This document shows, one piece after another, positions 12,929-25,990 of a stretch of 64,000 bases of DNA (positions are counted from its first letter, which is position 1; each line of letters begins with the position of its first letter). The stretch covers positions 496,001 through 560,000 of the forward strand of contig NW_020825345.1 of NCBI RefSeq assembly GCF_003286085.1, given 5' to 3'. The position numbers and the translations under genes are program-made. The notes under the pieces were generated by a model. That model had not been told where the DNA came from. It ran no database searches and worked only from the letters and a program-made list of their open reading frames with translations. This stretch comes from Drosophila persimilis. Lineage: Eukaryota; Arthropoda; Insecta; Diptera; Drosophilidae.

Positions 12929-15900
12929 ATTAAACTTGGTGTTTTTCTGTTTGAAAATCATACAAAATTGGACAAACCCTCTGTGACTTTGTACGACAAC
13001 AAGAGGTCGTACCCCCAAACAGTGCTCGGAAGGGAAGCTCCATCAGCGAAGATGGTACTTCCTCCTGCACCACGCAACCTCAAAGGTGATTCATCGTTAT
13101 ACCATTACCAACCATTAACCAATCATATTTCCCTTTTTTATAGGAATACCTCTGTTTCTAGCGAGGAGCAAACTGTGCAAGGAACTAAGTCGGGACACCG
13201 TTCGTTTAATAAGTCTGCCTCCTCAAGGCAAAATAAGAACCCGACTATAAAACTAAAAGACACATTTAATAGTAGAAAATCCAATCGAAGGCAAGAGGCA
13301 CTGGCACTGGCACCATCACCGGCACTTTCTGCACACACAAGCAAAAACTTATCTTCGTTGGAAGCATCAACATCATCATCACATACGGAGCAATCATCAC
13401 CTTCCTCTTGGCCAAGGCTTCATGCACCAGCTTCGAAGAGCAGAAATAATATTTTAGTGCGATTTTTGCGACACTTTTCCAGTAATAATAATACCGCAAC
13501 CAGCAAAACAGTGAATAATACAAACGAAAACGAACCAACAACAACCGCAGCAACTAACGAGAATATCAATAATAACGGCGAGCTGGAAAAAGCACAGGTC
13601 ACAGCTACAGCAGAGGTCAGAGGTCAACACAATGAAGAAATCATGGACGGGCGAAAAAGTGAGACTTCAGACATTAAAAACCACCAACCAAAAAAAGGCG
13701 GTGGCATAATGCCGAGCAGCGGCAGCACCTTGAGCAAAGAAAAGTCGTCTTCGAAAGTTGCATCTGAAATAAAAACAGGAAAAATGGAGGCCCGAAAGTC
13801 TTCCTCTGACACGGTGATAGAGCCATCGTCGTTGATAAAACAACACTCGGCACCACAGTCATCGACGCCAACGACTCTGACGGCAAATTTTGTGCAAAAT
13901 ATGCGATTTGTGCGCAAGAATGTTGAACAATCGACCAGAAATGCCAATCCGTTGCAGTTTGTGGAACTGGAAACGGAATTTCCACGCGACTATGATGATA
14001 ACATTGAGATGCTGTCACGCGAGGCCGAACATTTGGAGGAACAATTCCGTACGCCAACGCGATCGAATGCCCCAGATGCGACCGCTCATCAAGTGGCTGG
14101 TATTATTGAGAATATCATTACCGAGGCGTCCCGAAGTCTTGTAATTGAAAAAAAGAAGACTGAAGACGACGATGTGCCATCAAAATCCACCAACAAGCAG
14201 TCAGGTGGGGTGAAGCGTGTTGGCTTTCAGGTTGAGGAGAAAGACGATACCGAGACGATCCACAAAGAGAAGAAGCCAAAGAGCATTGACGATGTAGGAG
14301 TCAAGGGGTCGTCGGATAATACCGAGGTAAGTTCTGAGGGCTCTGGTTTAACTGGAACCTCGGCGGACACATCGGCATCGCTTCTGCCGTCCACAGCGAC
14401 GGTCTCGAGCACATCGTCCGCCACATCGTTAACAAAGAGTAAAAGTGATGAAGATGATGATCCGGTGGCCATGTCCCCATGCGGTCGCTTTTTCAAATAC
14501 GACAAAGAGGTCGGTCGTGGCTCGTTTAAAACCGTTTATCGTGGCCTGGACACGCTGACAGGTGTGCCGGTTGCCTGGTGCGAATTGCTTGTAAGTAAGA
14601 AAATCAAACAGGAGCCATCAGTCCCCCTTAACCTCCTCTGTTTTGTAGGATAAGCAAGTGAAGAAAAGCGAACGCACTAGATTCCGTGAGGAGGCAGACA
14701 TGTTGAAGAAACTTCAGCATCCAAACATTGTACGATTCTATACATATTGGGAATTTCCGATCGGCCGTAAAAAGAATATTGTACTAGTCACAGAGCTGAT
14801 GTTATCCGGGACATTGAAATCGTAAGAGTGCTTTATTCTGATGCGTATCGTGTAACGTAACTGGTGTGTTTATTTTGTAGCTATTTAAAACGTTTCAAAA
14901 AGATACACCCAAAGGTATTGAAGTCATGGTGCCGTCAGATCCTGAAGGGCCTCAACTTTCTGCATACTCGTCAATTTCCTATAATTCATCGTGATTTGAA
15001 ATGTGATAATATATTTATAACCGGCACCACGGGTAGCGTTAAGATCGGCGACTTGGGTCTGGCCACACTTAAGAATCGTTCGCATGCTAAGTCTGTGATC
15101 GGCACCCCCGAGTTCATGGCCCCCGAAATGTACGAAGAGCACTATGATGAATCAGTAGATGTCTATGCGTTCGGCATGTGCATGTTGGAGATGGCAATAT
15201 CGGAATATCCGTATAGCGAGTGCAAGGGACCAGCCCAGATATACAAGAAGGTCATTTCCGGCATAAAGCCAGCCGCTCTGGCCAAGGTGGAGGATCCCAA
15301 TGTGAGGGACATCATCGAGCGATGCATTGAGCTGAAGAAAGAAGATCGACCCAGCTGCAACGAGCTCCTGGAGTCGGAGTTCTTTGACGAGGATATTGGA
15401 ATTCGTGTTGAGCCTACGGCCTCCGAACAATTTCTCTCCGATCCCAGCATTTGCATCATAGAGTTCCGATTGCGATTCCTGGACCCAAAGAAGCGTTCAT
15501 CCCGACACAAGGAGAACGAGGCGATTCAATTTGAATATAATATAACGAGCGACGACTACGAGAAGATTGCCCAGGAAATGATGAAGGAGAATATTATCTC
15601 AGAGGACGACTCCCGTGCCGTTGCACGCCTTCTGAAGGTTCAGGTTGTGTCGCTACTCAAGGAACGGGCTCAGCGTCAAACGCAAATCAAACTGCAGAAC
15701 GAGAAGTCTCGTTTGGAGAAACTAGCCCTGCAGAAGCAACGCGAGAGCCTCCCCACCAATGTCGATGAGGATGAGGAGGATGAAGAGGACTCTGAGGATG
15801 AGGAGGATGGAGTAAAATGGAATCAACGGCTGCAACTGAAGTACGACCTGCTAAACACCGACTCCGAAACCAGCCTGGCCCTGTCCACGAACAGCGTTGA

Positions 15901-18900
15901 TCCGCAAAATATTCCAAACCGATCGAACACATCGATTCAGGCAAGCGGCAGTCAACAGCAGCCATCGATGCAAGTGCCTCTGGCCTCGCCAGCAATATCC
16001 ATGCAGCAAAAGTCCACAGTGCATTATATACAGAATCCACAGCTGGCATCATACCAAAATGCAAACAACTTGATACAGGACATTGCCAACAGCCAGGTGC
16101 AGGTGCAGGTGCAGGTCCTCTCACCAACAGGCAGTCAGCAACAACAGCAACCCAATGTAGCGCCCCATATAGTAGTGCCACAACAACATCAAATGGTGCA
16201 GCAGTCAAACATAGCTGAGGCACATGTCAACGTCAGCCAGCAGCAGCAGCAAGCACAAGTCGCACAGCAACAGATGCTGGCACAGCAATTACCTCAACAA
16301 GTTCAGTTGCAGCAGGTGCCGTCTCAGCAATCCATGCAATCTGTGATGGCTCCGCAGCAACATGAACAGCAGCAGCAGCAACAGCCAATGGGGGGCGAAC
16401 AGCAAAAAAGTCACCAAATTCCTCAGTTGCAGCAACAGCTTCAGCAGCTAATGCAAACGAATGTGCAGCCTTCTGATTTGGTACAACAGCAACAGCAACA
16501 GACTCAGCAATATTTTCAGCAGCAGCAGGCTCAGGTTTCAATGCAACAAATTCCGCATACACAACCACAACAGCATCAATATACCCTGCATCCATCCCAG
16601 CAACAAGGACAGGGGCAACAGCAACAGCAACAGCCGATGTCCCAGCCCCACCCACAAATTCAGGTACATCAACAATCCTTTCAACAGCAGCAAGTGCAGC
16701 AGACGGCCTCCTCTCAGAACCATCAACAGCAGCAGATTCTTCAGCAGCAAATTGCCCAGCTACAGCAACTGCAACAGAACCAACAACTGCAACAGAGCCA
16801 ACAACTGCAACAGACGCAGCAACAGCTACAGCAGACGCAACAACAACTGCAACAGAATCAGCAAATGCAGCAGAACCAACAACTTCAACAGAATCAGCAA
16901 CTGCAACAGAATCAGCAACTACAGCATACACAGCAGCAGCAACAGCAACAGCAGTTTGTTCATCAGCAATATCATCAGCAGCAGCAACAACATCAACAAC
17001 TTCTTTCTGGAGCGCAAGTAATGGCTCCGCAACAGCAGGTTCCCATGCAATTACAAGTACAAATGCAGGTACCTACATCTGTAGCCCCAACAATGCAGCA
17101 GCAGCAGCCGTACCAACAGGGCCAGCAGATGGCCCCTCCAAGTGGCCAAATGGCACTTGGTGAGGTTCAACAGCAGCAGCCGCAACAACAGCAACATGCT
17201 ACATTTGCGACAGTCTCCGTGCAGCAACCACAATTTATGCAGCCGATACAACTATCATTGCCCTTGGAGCAACAATTACAACAGCTCCTGCTCAGTCAGC
17301 AGCAGCAGCAGCAAGCACAGTCGATGGCTCACCAGCAGCAACAGCAACTAACAGAGCAACAGATCCACATGCAGATTCAGCCAGCAAACACACAGGCACA
17401 GTCTGTAAGCCAGGAACAAGCTGTTACCTCTGAAACTGGTGTGGCACCAAACAGTCTAAATCTTCAGCTGAATCTTGAGACAAGAGTTGATCAACAATTA
17501 TCCACGGAAGCAGAGAAACAGCAAAGGCAACAGAGTGCCGCTCGCTCCCAAAAACCAAGGCGCTCCAATCGGAGCGGCAATGAACGGATACCGAAATTAA
17601 GTGTCACCAGTGTCGATGAGGGTAGCGTCATCAACTGCCACATGGAGAACAAGCTAAAGACCATAACATTCAAGTTCGACATTGGCGATGTGAATCCCGT
17701 TGAAATTGCCAATAAATTGGTAAGAGCAGCTGACGCTTACCCCTAACAGTCCACTAAGCGAATCTTTTGTCTTTCAGATCGCCCAAGATTTGCTTTCGAA
17801 TTGTCAAAGCACAGTATTTGTGGAAATGATTAATGAAATTGTTGACCAGGTCAAACAGAATCCCAATCAAATTCCAATACCAACTAATTATCGCCGCAAT
17901 ATTGAAAAGGTACTTGGCTTTCCGAAAAAAAAAACAATTATTTCCAGAGTAAAAGTGAATCCCATGGAAATGTGGGAGGATCTAAGAATTGCCTATCACG
18001 TTCATGGAAGGACCCACTATTACAGAGATCTCCTCTGCGACATTACCATTTTGAGGTTTATGAAGGGTTTTTTCCTTCTTATAGCGAAGGCTTCCACAAT
18101 GCTGCAGAGCAGATGGATTTAGACAAAAAAGCAAAGTTGCTTCTCGTTTTCTAAATTCAAAGTATCACACCGCTCTGTCGATGATCATTCGAGCTAAAAA
18201 TTACTTTCGAACCTGCAATTCTTAATTTTTTCAGACAGAATAAATGAAAAAACACCCGTTAGCGAACCAACAACCTTATAAAATTTGTTATATCCAAAAT
18301 CTTGTACTTCATACGCAAGCAAACATGTTTGTTCAAAGTTCTTCTATGAAAAAACAAAACACGCCAATACAAAAGCTGACTTTCATACTGTTCGATCGGA
18401 CAGCAGAATGTTTAAAGATCAATTGCACGAACTTTATTTAATCAGAACTGATAGTGGGACCTCCATTCAAACCATTTAAGCATTCAAATCTTATACTCGA
18501 ATCAAATGTTTCAGAATTAGCGTAAGACGGTAGTCATATATCCAGTCCTTTCTAATTAGTGCATTAACTTTTAGTTCGAATTTTTAACCGAAGCTTCAAA
18601 GAGCTTTAAGTTTTAATCCATTTTGAATCAATTTAATGTTTCATATTTGTCCAGATAAATCCATGTTTTTTGATTGTCTATCTCTACTATAACAAAACAG
18701 GTCCGTCACGCGTCTCTAACTCGACAGCGTTCCACGTTTAGGTCACACCAAAGACATAGATCTGTAAGTGTTAAGTGCACTGGGCTTATGTAAACATAAA
18801 ATATATATTATATTTTATAGCTAAAATGATTTCACTTATCAGGACATTTACTTTTATTTTCAAGGTTTATAAGATAATGAAAAGAACATTTGTGTTTTCT

Positions 18901-21900
18901 ATAATTTTGTGAATGTACAGAAATGACTTTTGACTGGACGGAAGTATATCACAATGCAATCCTATTACAAGATGATGCTATATGTATAGTTTTATTAAAT
19001 GAGTTCGGTCGATTCAAATTAATTAAGATGACAACATACGCCAGCCAGATGCACGAGCGAAAAGTGAAAAAGAAAATGCCTGACAATATTAAAACAAAAT
19101 AAATACTGTCGAGGAAAATTGATGCTCGACTTGAGATCACTGGGACCGAAGCTTGTCTGCGAATGCAAAAACAAAATACATGTCACAACGCTCGACTCGA
19201 GTGTCCCCTATACGTTTTTCCTCGTCTTTGGAATGCTCCCAAGTTCAGAAATCGTGCCCACCTCTGACATATGCAAATAACAAAACTATGGCACATGAAA
19301 ACTTCATAGCATCCAATCTTAAATCTATCGCCACATAGTATCCAAGCATCTCCGATCCCATAGATAGATATATGCATTTTCTTGTTCCGTGTTGAACTCT
19401 CAGCTGAATTACGTTCATAGTAAAGATCGGAACATATTATGTGCAGCTGAAAAAGAACCCAAATCGGATGACAATAGTATTCCGAAGGTGACAAAGAAAT
19501 CCTCAAACCATAATCTCGATCTGCTGGGGTATTGAAAGGCTAGTATTAAATGAGCAACAGCTTAAAGATATTTTTAACATTAGGAGGACCTTTAATTGAA
19601 GCCAAAAAGAAACGAATAATATATGTACCTACATAATAGAATAGTAGACTGAAACGGAAATATTAACGGACATACGGTATAAAAGTTTACGAGTACCTTC
19701 CCCAAAACAGTTTTTGATCTTATGTTTCTTTTAAGATTTCAGGGGTTGTCTTATTTCACTTATTTCGGTTACCATTTCACATTAGAAGAGTTTTTAATTT
19801 TCTAAATATTCGCACCAGTGTATTTTGAGCTTGATTCACATTGATTCACATGCGTATCTGTCTATCTATATTTGACACGACCCATCTTTTAGCGGGATGA
19901 AACAGCCAGCGACATTACCAAGATGTTTGAACCGACTATACATGGAATTGAGAATTTGCCATCTGGCGGCGGAGGTGGAGGAGGAGGCGGAGGAGGTGGA
20001 GCCACTGAAACGACGAACACAACGAATCTGACTAGCGAAGCTAGATCGCAAACTTCGATGCTGGCAAATGTGGAGCATCCGACGAACATTGGGACGCCAC
20101 CAAATACAGCTTCAACGATGTCATCCTCTTCAACGGCGTCGCGGGATGCACACAATGGCAGCAATGACGTGACCATCGGATCCGGTTCGGTGTCACGGAA
20201 AACAAGCACAGCTTCTGAATACACGTCCCTATCGATTGACTACATGCCTGATAATAACATAACGCCAACGGGTAACGATATGCTGAATACGCTGGGCGAT
20301 GCACTGGCCAAAGATAACTCACAGAGTGTCCAACTTACCGCACGAGGTCATGCCATAACTCGAATGCAAAAGCTGTTGGAGTCGGCTGGTGGGACTTCAA
20401 CGCCACGAAGCCTGAACCTGCCATTGAATCGGCACTTAAACATCCAAGAGGACCTGAAGCACACCAGGAGCCTTGGAGACTTGAGCGGTGTCAAGATTAC
20501 GTTTGATATGCCTAATAGAACGATGACAGGGCCTGCGGAGGACAACAGTCACCAAGAGAAGGCAGTTAAAATGGAGAAGCCCAAGGATAAATCTGCTGGG
20601 CAGCTATCAACAACGCAAGGAACTGGCGCAGGAACCGTAGCAGCCAACACATTAGAGCAATTAAAGATCGAACTGGAGAATATTACGCATGCACACGCGT
20701 TTGCCTCCGCTGTGGTGGCTTCCATCAGTACCCGTACCGCACACCAGGCATCGCCAGCTATTTCATCTTTAACGGCCTCTACAGGCCAGCAGCAGACACA
20801 AGATTTAGTAAGTGAATAGCTCCAATATTTGTATATCTTTTTTAAACTTGTTCTTTGATTAGATAAACAAATCGAATAATCCTGTGGGCGCTAGTGGATC
20901 CACAACTTCAATTGGTCAAAATGCTTCTGGCTCTTCTGTATACAATTCTCGACGTGCTTCCATGGACAACAGCATGGGATCCGATATTCAGTTGCATGGA
21001 AATACCTCCTCCATTATTGAAGGACCCGCTACTAGTACAGATCCCACACCAACTGAAGCGTCCAATACTGGTATTATTGTCGCCGGCACGACAGTTGAGA
21101 AGCATCTCTCAAAGCAGGGAAGTTTGGACAAGGCGTGCAACACGTCCATTTGTGTAAGCAGCAGCAATGATGTGCCGCAAAGAAATCCCAGCAACGGATC
21201 GCTGAATCAAAACTCTATAGCAGATCTAGAAAAGAAATTGGCAGCGTTGCGGAACACTGACAATGCAGAAGAGGTAAGAGAGACCGCACAGTTTTGAATA
21301 AATAATTGGCTTCATACTTTTGTGACACTTTGAATTAATATTTACAGCCACAGCAGCCACAAACTGCAACATTGACGGCGGTACCAAAGCCAGTTGCTGA
21401 TGAGGCAGTAGCAACACACCCAAGTTCCCGTAAAGTGTCCCGGTTTAGTGTCAGTCGAGTACAAGAGCAGAAAACTTTAGCTGCCGCTGAGGAAAGTTTG
21501 CAGAATCAACTAAAGATCGATTTGTCGTCGGCTTTGGGCCCTGGTGGGCAGGGCCAGCTGCAAAATAATGCCACAAATAGCTCTGTGCAAAACGGCAGTA
21601 TGGTGAATACACCCACAGAACTTATTAGCTCGCCCATACAAAATGTTCCGCTGGCCATTAACGGAATTCAGTTGATTTACCAACAGCAGCCACAGCAGCA
21701 GATGCATCCTTCTGCGAAAAGTATGGTTAACAGCGGCGTGAACGTAGTGCCACAAGTCTTGACACAAAACGGCACACAAGTGACGCTCTCCGGCATTCAG
21801 TCACAAGGTCATCCCCCACAGCAGCAGCAGCAACAACTTGTGCATCCTAATATGCCACAACAGACACCATCCAGTGTCCATCCTCAGATGATGAACACTC

Positions 21901-22981
21901 TTCAGCAGCAGTCGGTGGCGCATCAGCAACCAATTATGACACAACAGCAACCAATGATACTGCAACAGCAGGGTTCCCAACAGTTCTCGCTGCCTGCAAC
22001 GCAACAAAATCATGCACCGCAACAGTTCATCCAAATGCAGCAGAATCAGCTTCATGCCCTACAGCCTCAGGTTGTGGGCATGTCTCCGGGAATGCAGCAA
22101 CAGCTTTCGGCCATGCAGTCAATGCAGTCAGCCCAGCACCAGATGGTAACACAACAGCAACAGCAACAGCAGCAACAGCAGCAGCAGCAGCAGCTGCAAA
22201 TGCAAACTCATATGCAGCAGCCGCAACAGAATGTTGCAGGCTTGTATAATCAGCAGAATGCTAATTGCGGAGCGACACAACAAGGCTTTCATGCTGGTGT
22301 TCCCAATCATCTGTTGCAGCAGGCGAATTTGATGGGATCACAGCAACCCTCGCAGCCGTTGCAACATGTTATGCAGCCGCTTTTTAATGTATCGCCCGGT
22401 GAAGGTAAGCGTAAGCCCCCAAACCTCATTTGTATTTTGATACATTCTGTTATTTATTTGTTCCGTATTCCAGTTACCGAAGAGCCTGTTTCTCTAGCTG
22501 CAACGCATCCCCATTTATTGCCGAGCGATATACAATCTGTAAGAGCCACGTAGTGCGGCGTTTTACTGAGACGTTACTAATTTACATTTCTTGCAGGATA
22601 TAAAGCATAATTTGGACTCATTGGTCAACCAATTGTGTAACACACGCTTGGGCACCAATCAACATCAGCGGCTGTTGCTGTTACGCCAGAGACAGCTCAT
22701 CGAAGAGGACGAACTGCGTTTGAAACACTATGTGGAATACGAAAAATTTCAAAAATCTCTGCGCCAATGTAAGAATTATTTATGACGTGTGTGTGTGTCA
22801 ACATTTTAACCGAAAATGGATCTACTCTACCTCTATATTGGTTACAGCTTTAAGCACAAACGTTCCAGCTACTACGACATACTTTTCAGCACCTCCTGCT
22901 GCACAGCTTCCAACTAATTTAAAAGCACCTGCTCCTCCGCCCTCAGCAAATCCGACATCCACAAGTTCTGCAAACACATAG
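12929..22981 (+). CDS. Wnk: WNK (with-no-lysine) serine/threonine kinase
   Basis: CDS exons: 13052-14590, 14649-14821, 14881-17719, 17778-17909, 19893-20807, 20863-21273, 21348-22404, 22474-22538, 22597-22768 and 22848-22981, giving 2478 residues. WNK kinases sense chloride and osmotic state and activate SPAK/OSR1 (Fray), which control cation-chloride cotransporters. The kinase (about residues 485-745) shows the WNK hallmark: VAWCELL has Cys where other kinases have the catalytic Lys, and the Lys sits in [28 protein letters not shown] and the activation loop [16 protein letters not shown] follow. Next come an OSR1_C-like domain ([11 protein letters not shown]...), an acidic run, long Gln-rich tracts (about 15950-17350 and 21800-22350), a second CCT-like domain ([19 protein letters not shown]) and a Gly run near 19970. 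The first exon is open back to the acceptor at 12928, so an upstream in-frame exon is possible; ATG 13052 is the first in-frame start. Poly(A) signals lie at 23285 and 23328. Confidence 0.95.
17948..18244 (+). CDS. Wnk: Probable alternative last exon of Wnk
   Basis: The exon ending at 17909 (...RRNIEK) can splice to an acceptor only 38 bases downstream (TTATTTCCAG at 17938-17947). This opens 68 further codons in frame, [15 protein letters not shown]... to KKAKLLLVF, and a TAA at 18152-18154. An AATAAA lies at 18239-18244. The main form skips this exon and joins 17909 to 19893 ([17 protein letters not shown]). The short form would end just after the second CCT-like domain and lack the C-terminal 900-odd residues. 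The 38-base intron is shorter than usual for Drosophila, which lowers confidence. Retention or a different donor is possible. Confidence 0.45.
19138..19205 (-). repeat. Short dispersed repeat copy, inverted, in Wnk intron
   Basis: CACTGGGACCGAAGC...GCGAATGCAAAAAC followed by AAAATACATGTC matches, in reverse complement, the units at 4252-4395, including the flanking CCCAGTG word. Confidence 0.55.
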
Positions 22982-24156
22982 CTGCGCTAAAATGTTTTGC
23001 TTCATTCATTCGCCTTTGACAAGCCATCACGACTAACAGCCATTTCTATGTTCTCGGCAATATAATTGGCACGAGTGTTTGTATGTGTGAGAAGGTGGAT
23101 CTGGCCTGGCCCTAGCCCTGGCGGTAGAAATTAAGTAAAAAGTATATCTTATGGGATTGTCTGTAAATATTAGTCAAACGCTTTTAGTTGATATGCCATT
23201 GTTTCATATTTTCTTTCTTTCTGTACCACTTTTAATTTGATTTCACTTCTTTTGTTCTTTTGGTTTCTTCCTTTTTATTGTTTAAATAAATTAAGAAAAT
23301 TGTACATTTTATTAGTAATCAAGTGTAAATAAACATTTCGATAATGTAATAATATTAGCAATGCATATAGAAAATATTATACATTTTAGTCGTCATTTAT
23401 TCAAACTGATGTATACATACTATACTGCATAGTTACTAAATAAATAACTTATTACAGAATATGTAGTTTCACTTCATTACAACAGAAGTCGTAGGTCAAG
23501 TAGTTATATATTTGGCTCTGAGTCGGGATAACGAAACGATGGTGAAGGACGGGTCTATACGTGGGACGTGGGCCCCGAAGCACTGGTTGGGATAGGGCGA
23601 GCAGAGCTTGATGGATACAAAGGTCCAGAAACAACTTGTAATAAGGCTGAAATATTGCAATAAATGCGCTCTAAAAGCTGCAACCGCAAAAATCGGAAAA
23701 CTATACCATAAAGGATCCGTGGAACTTTTTGCTTATAATATAATTTAACAGAGTTGGAAAAGTATAGTGAGTGAATCCTACTTGCAAACAAGTGAAATCT
23801 CGTTATCCGATCATGCAAGTGCGGAATTCTATACTGAGAGTGGAAAAAAGAGGTCTCGTGACCATGAAAAGCCATATGGACCAGGCTGTAGTCACAATAT
23901 GTACATGTATTAAATGTGTGCGTTCGTAAATGCGTCCTTTTCATGGTTGCAGGCTTCTAGGTCAAACAAAATATCCTTTGTAAAGGTACAGAATTTGTTA
24001 AGGTAAAGTGCAAGTCGTATTCAATGATATAAGATGTAAGACCTTGGAATTTTCGCATACTGTGATAATACCTTTATTGTATGATTTGAACGAAATTAAT
24101 CATAAAGAATGCAAGAACAGAAAATGTAATAACAAAACATGTGTGAAATAATTATT
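22982..24156. other. 3' flanks of Wnk and VhaM9.7-b (convergent)
   Basis: Wnk 3' UTR with AATAAA at 23285 and 23328. On the minus strand an exon-like block follows an acceptor (AATATTTCAG) near 23650: an open stretch of about 65 codons ending at 23452, rich in Pro, Arg and His. It may be an untranslated or alternative terminal exon of VhaM9.7-b, or a non-coding RNA. No protein family is recognised. Confidence 0.4.
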
Positions 24157-24588
24157 TTACACAGCGACATCCATTGTGTCTTTGATCTCGTTTCCCCATT
24201 CGCGGGCCATAATCATGATTTCATTCATGCTCAATTTGGGGCCAATCAGAGGGTTCAGCTGCGTCATGTAACAGCACAGCCAACTGCAATGTCAATTAAT
24301 GATGTAGCAAAACATTAAAATTTAGCAGATCGATGGATTACGCGTATGTTAACGTTACTTTGAGCATACTAGGGCTAAAAATACTTACAACAGCCAACAT
24401 GTTACTGCGGTTAGCATAAGGCAGCATTGAGTCACTCTGAAAACATATATGTTGGTTACTTTGTTTGATATAGTTTATGTTAAGACTTACCCTTTGTTTG
24501 GGCCACGAGCAAAGAAGGGGCAGATGATGCCAATGAATCCCCAAATGCAGGTGATAACCACGGGAGGCACATAATCAGGAACAGTCAT
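24157..24588 (-). CDS. VhaM9.7-b: V-type H+-ATPase subunit e (9.7 kDa membrane subunit)
   Basis: Exons are 24491-24588, 24389-24436 and 24157-24283 (minus), total 90 residues. The protein is the small hydrophobic subunit e of the V-ATPase Vo sector, which pumps protons into endosomes, lysosomes and other compartments. It has two membrane helices: VPPVVITCIWGFIGIICPFF (about residues 6-25) and a second over CCLMLTAVTCWLFWLCCYM. Between them is the conserved RGPNKG loop, and after them the family signature TQLNPLIGPKLS. The hydrophilic tail MNEIMIMAREWGNEIKDTMD is longer than in vertebrate ATP6V0E. Frame and all junctions agree. The -b paralogue name is chosen from the neighbourhood (CG7625 lies near Rpn10 and Nca in D. 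melanogaster) and is less certain than the family. Confidence 0.9.
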
Positions 24589-24994
24589 TTTGAAGACTAG
24601 GCTATTTAGTCGAATGGAATGGAAATAATAAAAAAGGCACAAAACTCCGATCGCGAAAGATTTTCTCGAGCAATGAATATCACATGACAGACATGGGACC
24701 CAAAACAGCTGGTGCAGGCGTTGCCACTCTGTTCGCTTAAGTCGTAGTGTAGCCACATAATTCTCACTTCATTTAATTCACAATGGACTTATTCCACTGC
24801 ACTACACGATGAGCTTATAATTGAGCTTATAAGAAGAGCATTGCGATTTTTTCAATTTTTCTTTCGGCCAATGAAAATTGTCAAAAATGCATTCTTAGAG
24901 TCTCAAAAGTTGCGTCATATAAAATTTATGAAATAGGGTACACAAATGGCAATACTTCGAACCAGCAACATGTCTTCAAATACCAGCAACATTG

Positions 24995-25655
24995 ACTAGA
25001 CAGCTTTTTTTGTTGAAAATTTTTGCTTAAACCGTATTTTAGTCAAAATACAATACATGCGATTACTTAAAAGTCATTAATCTTGTAGAAAATGTATTCA
25101 TCAATAGAATAAAACTATGTGTACATGGCTCAGGGTTTTAGTAAGCCAGCATTATTCAACGGAATATCAAAATTGAACAATAGGAACGACGATCCTCTTT
25201 CGTTTTTTTTTGTTTGACCATTTTCGCTAAAACTTTTTTTTACGAAGAATGCAATAAAAACAGGTATTTCAAACAAACCAGTCAAGTAGAAAATAGGTTC
25301 ATAAATTTGATAATATTATTTGTTCAGGTATGAAAGTCCTAGTAATATTAAATCGAATATTAAAATGGAGGAATATGGTTTTCAATCCTTGACGGAGAAA
25401 GATTAACCCATTGTAGACCAAGGGAGTATTTTAGTATTCCACCGAAAATAATGAAAATTTAATAATTTTAGCGCAGTTCAGGTGAAAGATATCGGGGTTT
25501 TTTTAAGTTCAGAGAAAATATAGCAAGGCAAGGAGCTACAAGAAGAATTTACAATCAGTAATATTTTCCGCCATTCACCTCAAGTCGTTGAACTGCTTAA
25601 ATAGAGGGGGTTAGGTGGGCTAAGTTCGATTTCTTATCGATATACTTCACACTAG
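24995..25655 (+). repeat. Promoter-linked modular repeat, variant copy H, next to COX8
   Basis: The minus strand carries the shared core twice (about 25020-25180 and 25200-25380; CGAATATTA, ATGAACCTATTTTCTACTTG, AAGTTTTAGCGAAAATGG). It also carries an extra module at 25375-25625 (CCCATTGTAGACCAAGGGAG, GCGGAAAATATTAC as reverse complement) that recurs inverted at 51660-51900. The right end reads TTATCGATATACTTCACACT: an intact DRE followed by a two-mismatch Motif 1, about 50 bases before the COX8 ATG. (ATATACCG)n units are missing. Confidence 0.65.
25635..25642. promoter_or_regulatory. DRE palindrome (TATCGATA) in COX8 promoter
   Basis: TATCGATA is the core recognised by DREF, a common factor of Drosophila housekeeping promoters. 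It lies 64 bases upstream of the COX8 start codon, at the end of a repeat copy. Confidence 0.6.
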
Positions 25656-25705
25656 AAACATAAATTGATTTTCGGCCGAGGTTTTGAACAAAATAATAAA
25701 TAAAT

Positions 25706-25990
25706 ATGTTCCAAAATAGTGCTGCTCGTCTTTTGGTTCCGGCCATCCGTAATGCCATGCAGAGCCGATGCCAATCCGTGGTTTCCGGCCCACCAACACA
25801 GCATATCTCAAAGGCTGTAAGTATTCGCACTTGGTTGCATAACCAGATGTCTGGTAAAGAAAATGTACGATATAAATAATGTGTTTCCTTGCAGGAGAAA
25901 GTGATTCTAGGCGGTGGCATGTGCGCAGCGGCCCTGTTTATTCCTGGCTGGGTTCTATATCACATTCGTGATTACAAGGGCGGAAAGTAA
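25706..25990 (+). CDS. COX8: Cytochrome c oxidase subunit 8 (mitochondrial inner membrane)
   Basis: Exons are 25706-25816 and 25895-25990, total 68 residues. The N-terminal part, MFQNSAARLLVPAIRNAMQS, is Arg-rich and lacks acids, as expected of a mitochondrial presequence. The mature part has a single membrane helix, GGGMCAAALFIPGWVLYHI, followed by RDYKGGK. The PGWVLYHI-x-Y pattern matches the COX8 family (PAGWILSHLETY in mammals), a small nuclear-encoded subunit of complex IV. The ATG follows a short leader with a DRE at 25635. A poly(A) signal AATAAA lies at 26063. In D. melanogaster the corresponding gene (CG7181) sits in the same neighbourhood as Wnk and Mkrn1. Confidence 0.85.

Larger units (their letters stand above)
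17910..19892 (+). other. Large Wnk intron
   Basis: This intron of nearly 2 kb contains the possible alternative last exon (17948-18244) and, at 19138-19205, an inverted copy of the short dispersed repeat also seen at 4252-4395 and 58021-58085. No other gene was found. Confidence 0.7.

Noticed and set aside
13138-14505. Minus-strand open frames under the first Wnk exon
   Set aside because: Antisense shadows of a Ser/Thr-rich coding exon; composition mirrors the sense codons.
16233-17351. Long open frames on both strands inside the Gln-rich part of Wnk
   Set aside because: They are frame shadows of CAG/CAA repeats (reading Val/Ala, Leu or Ser/Asn runs) and have no independent start or splice context.
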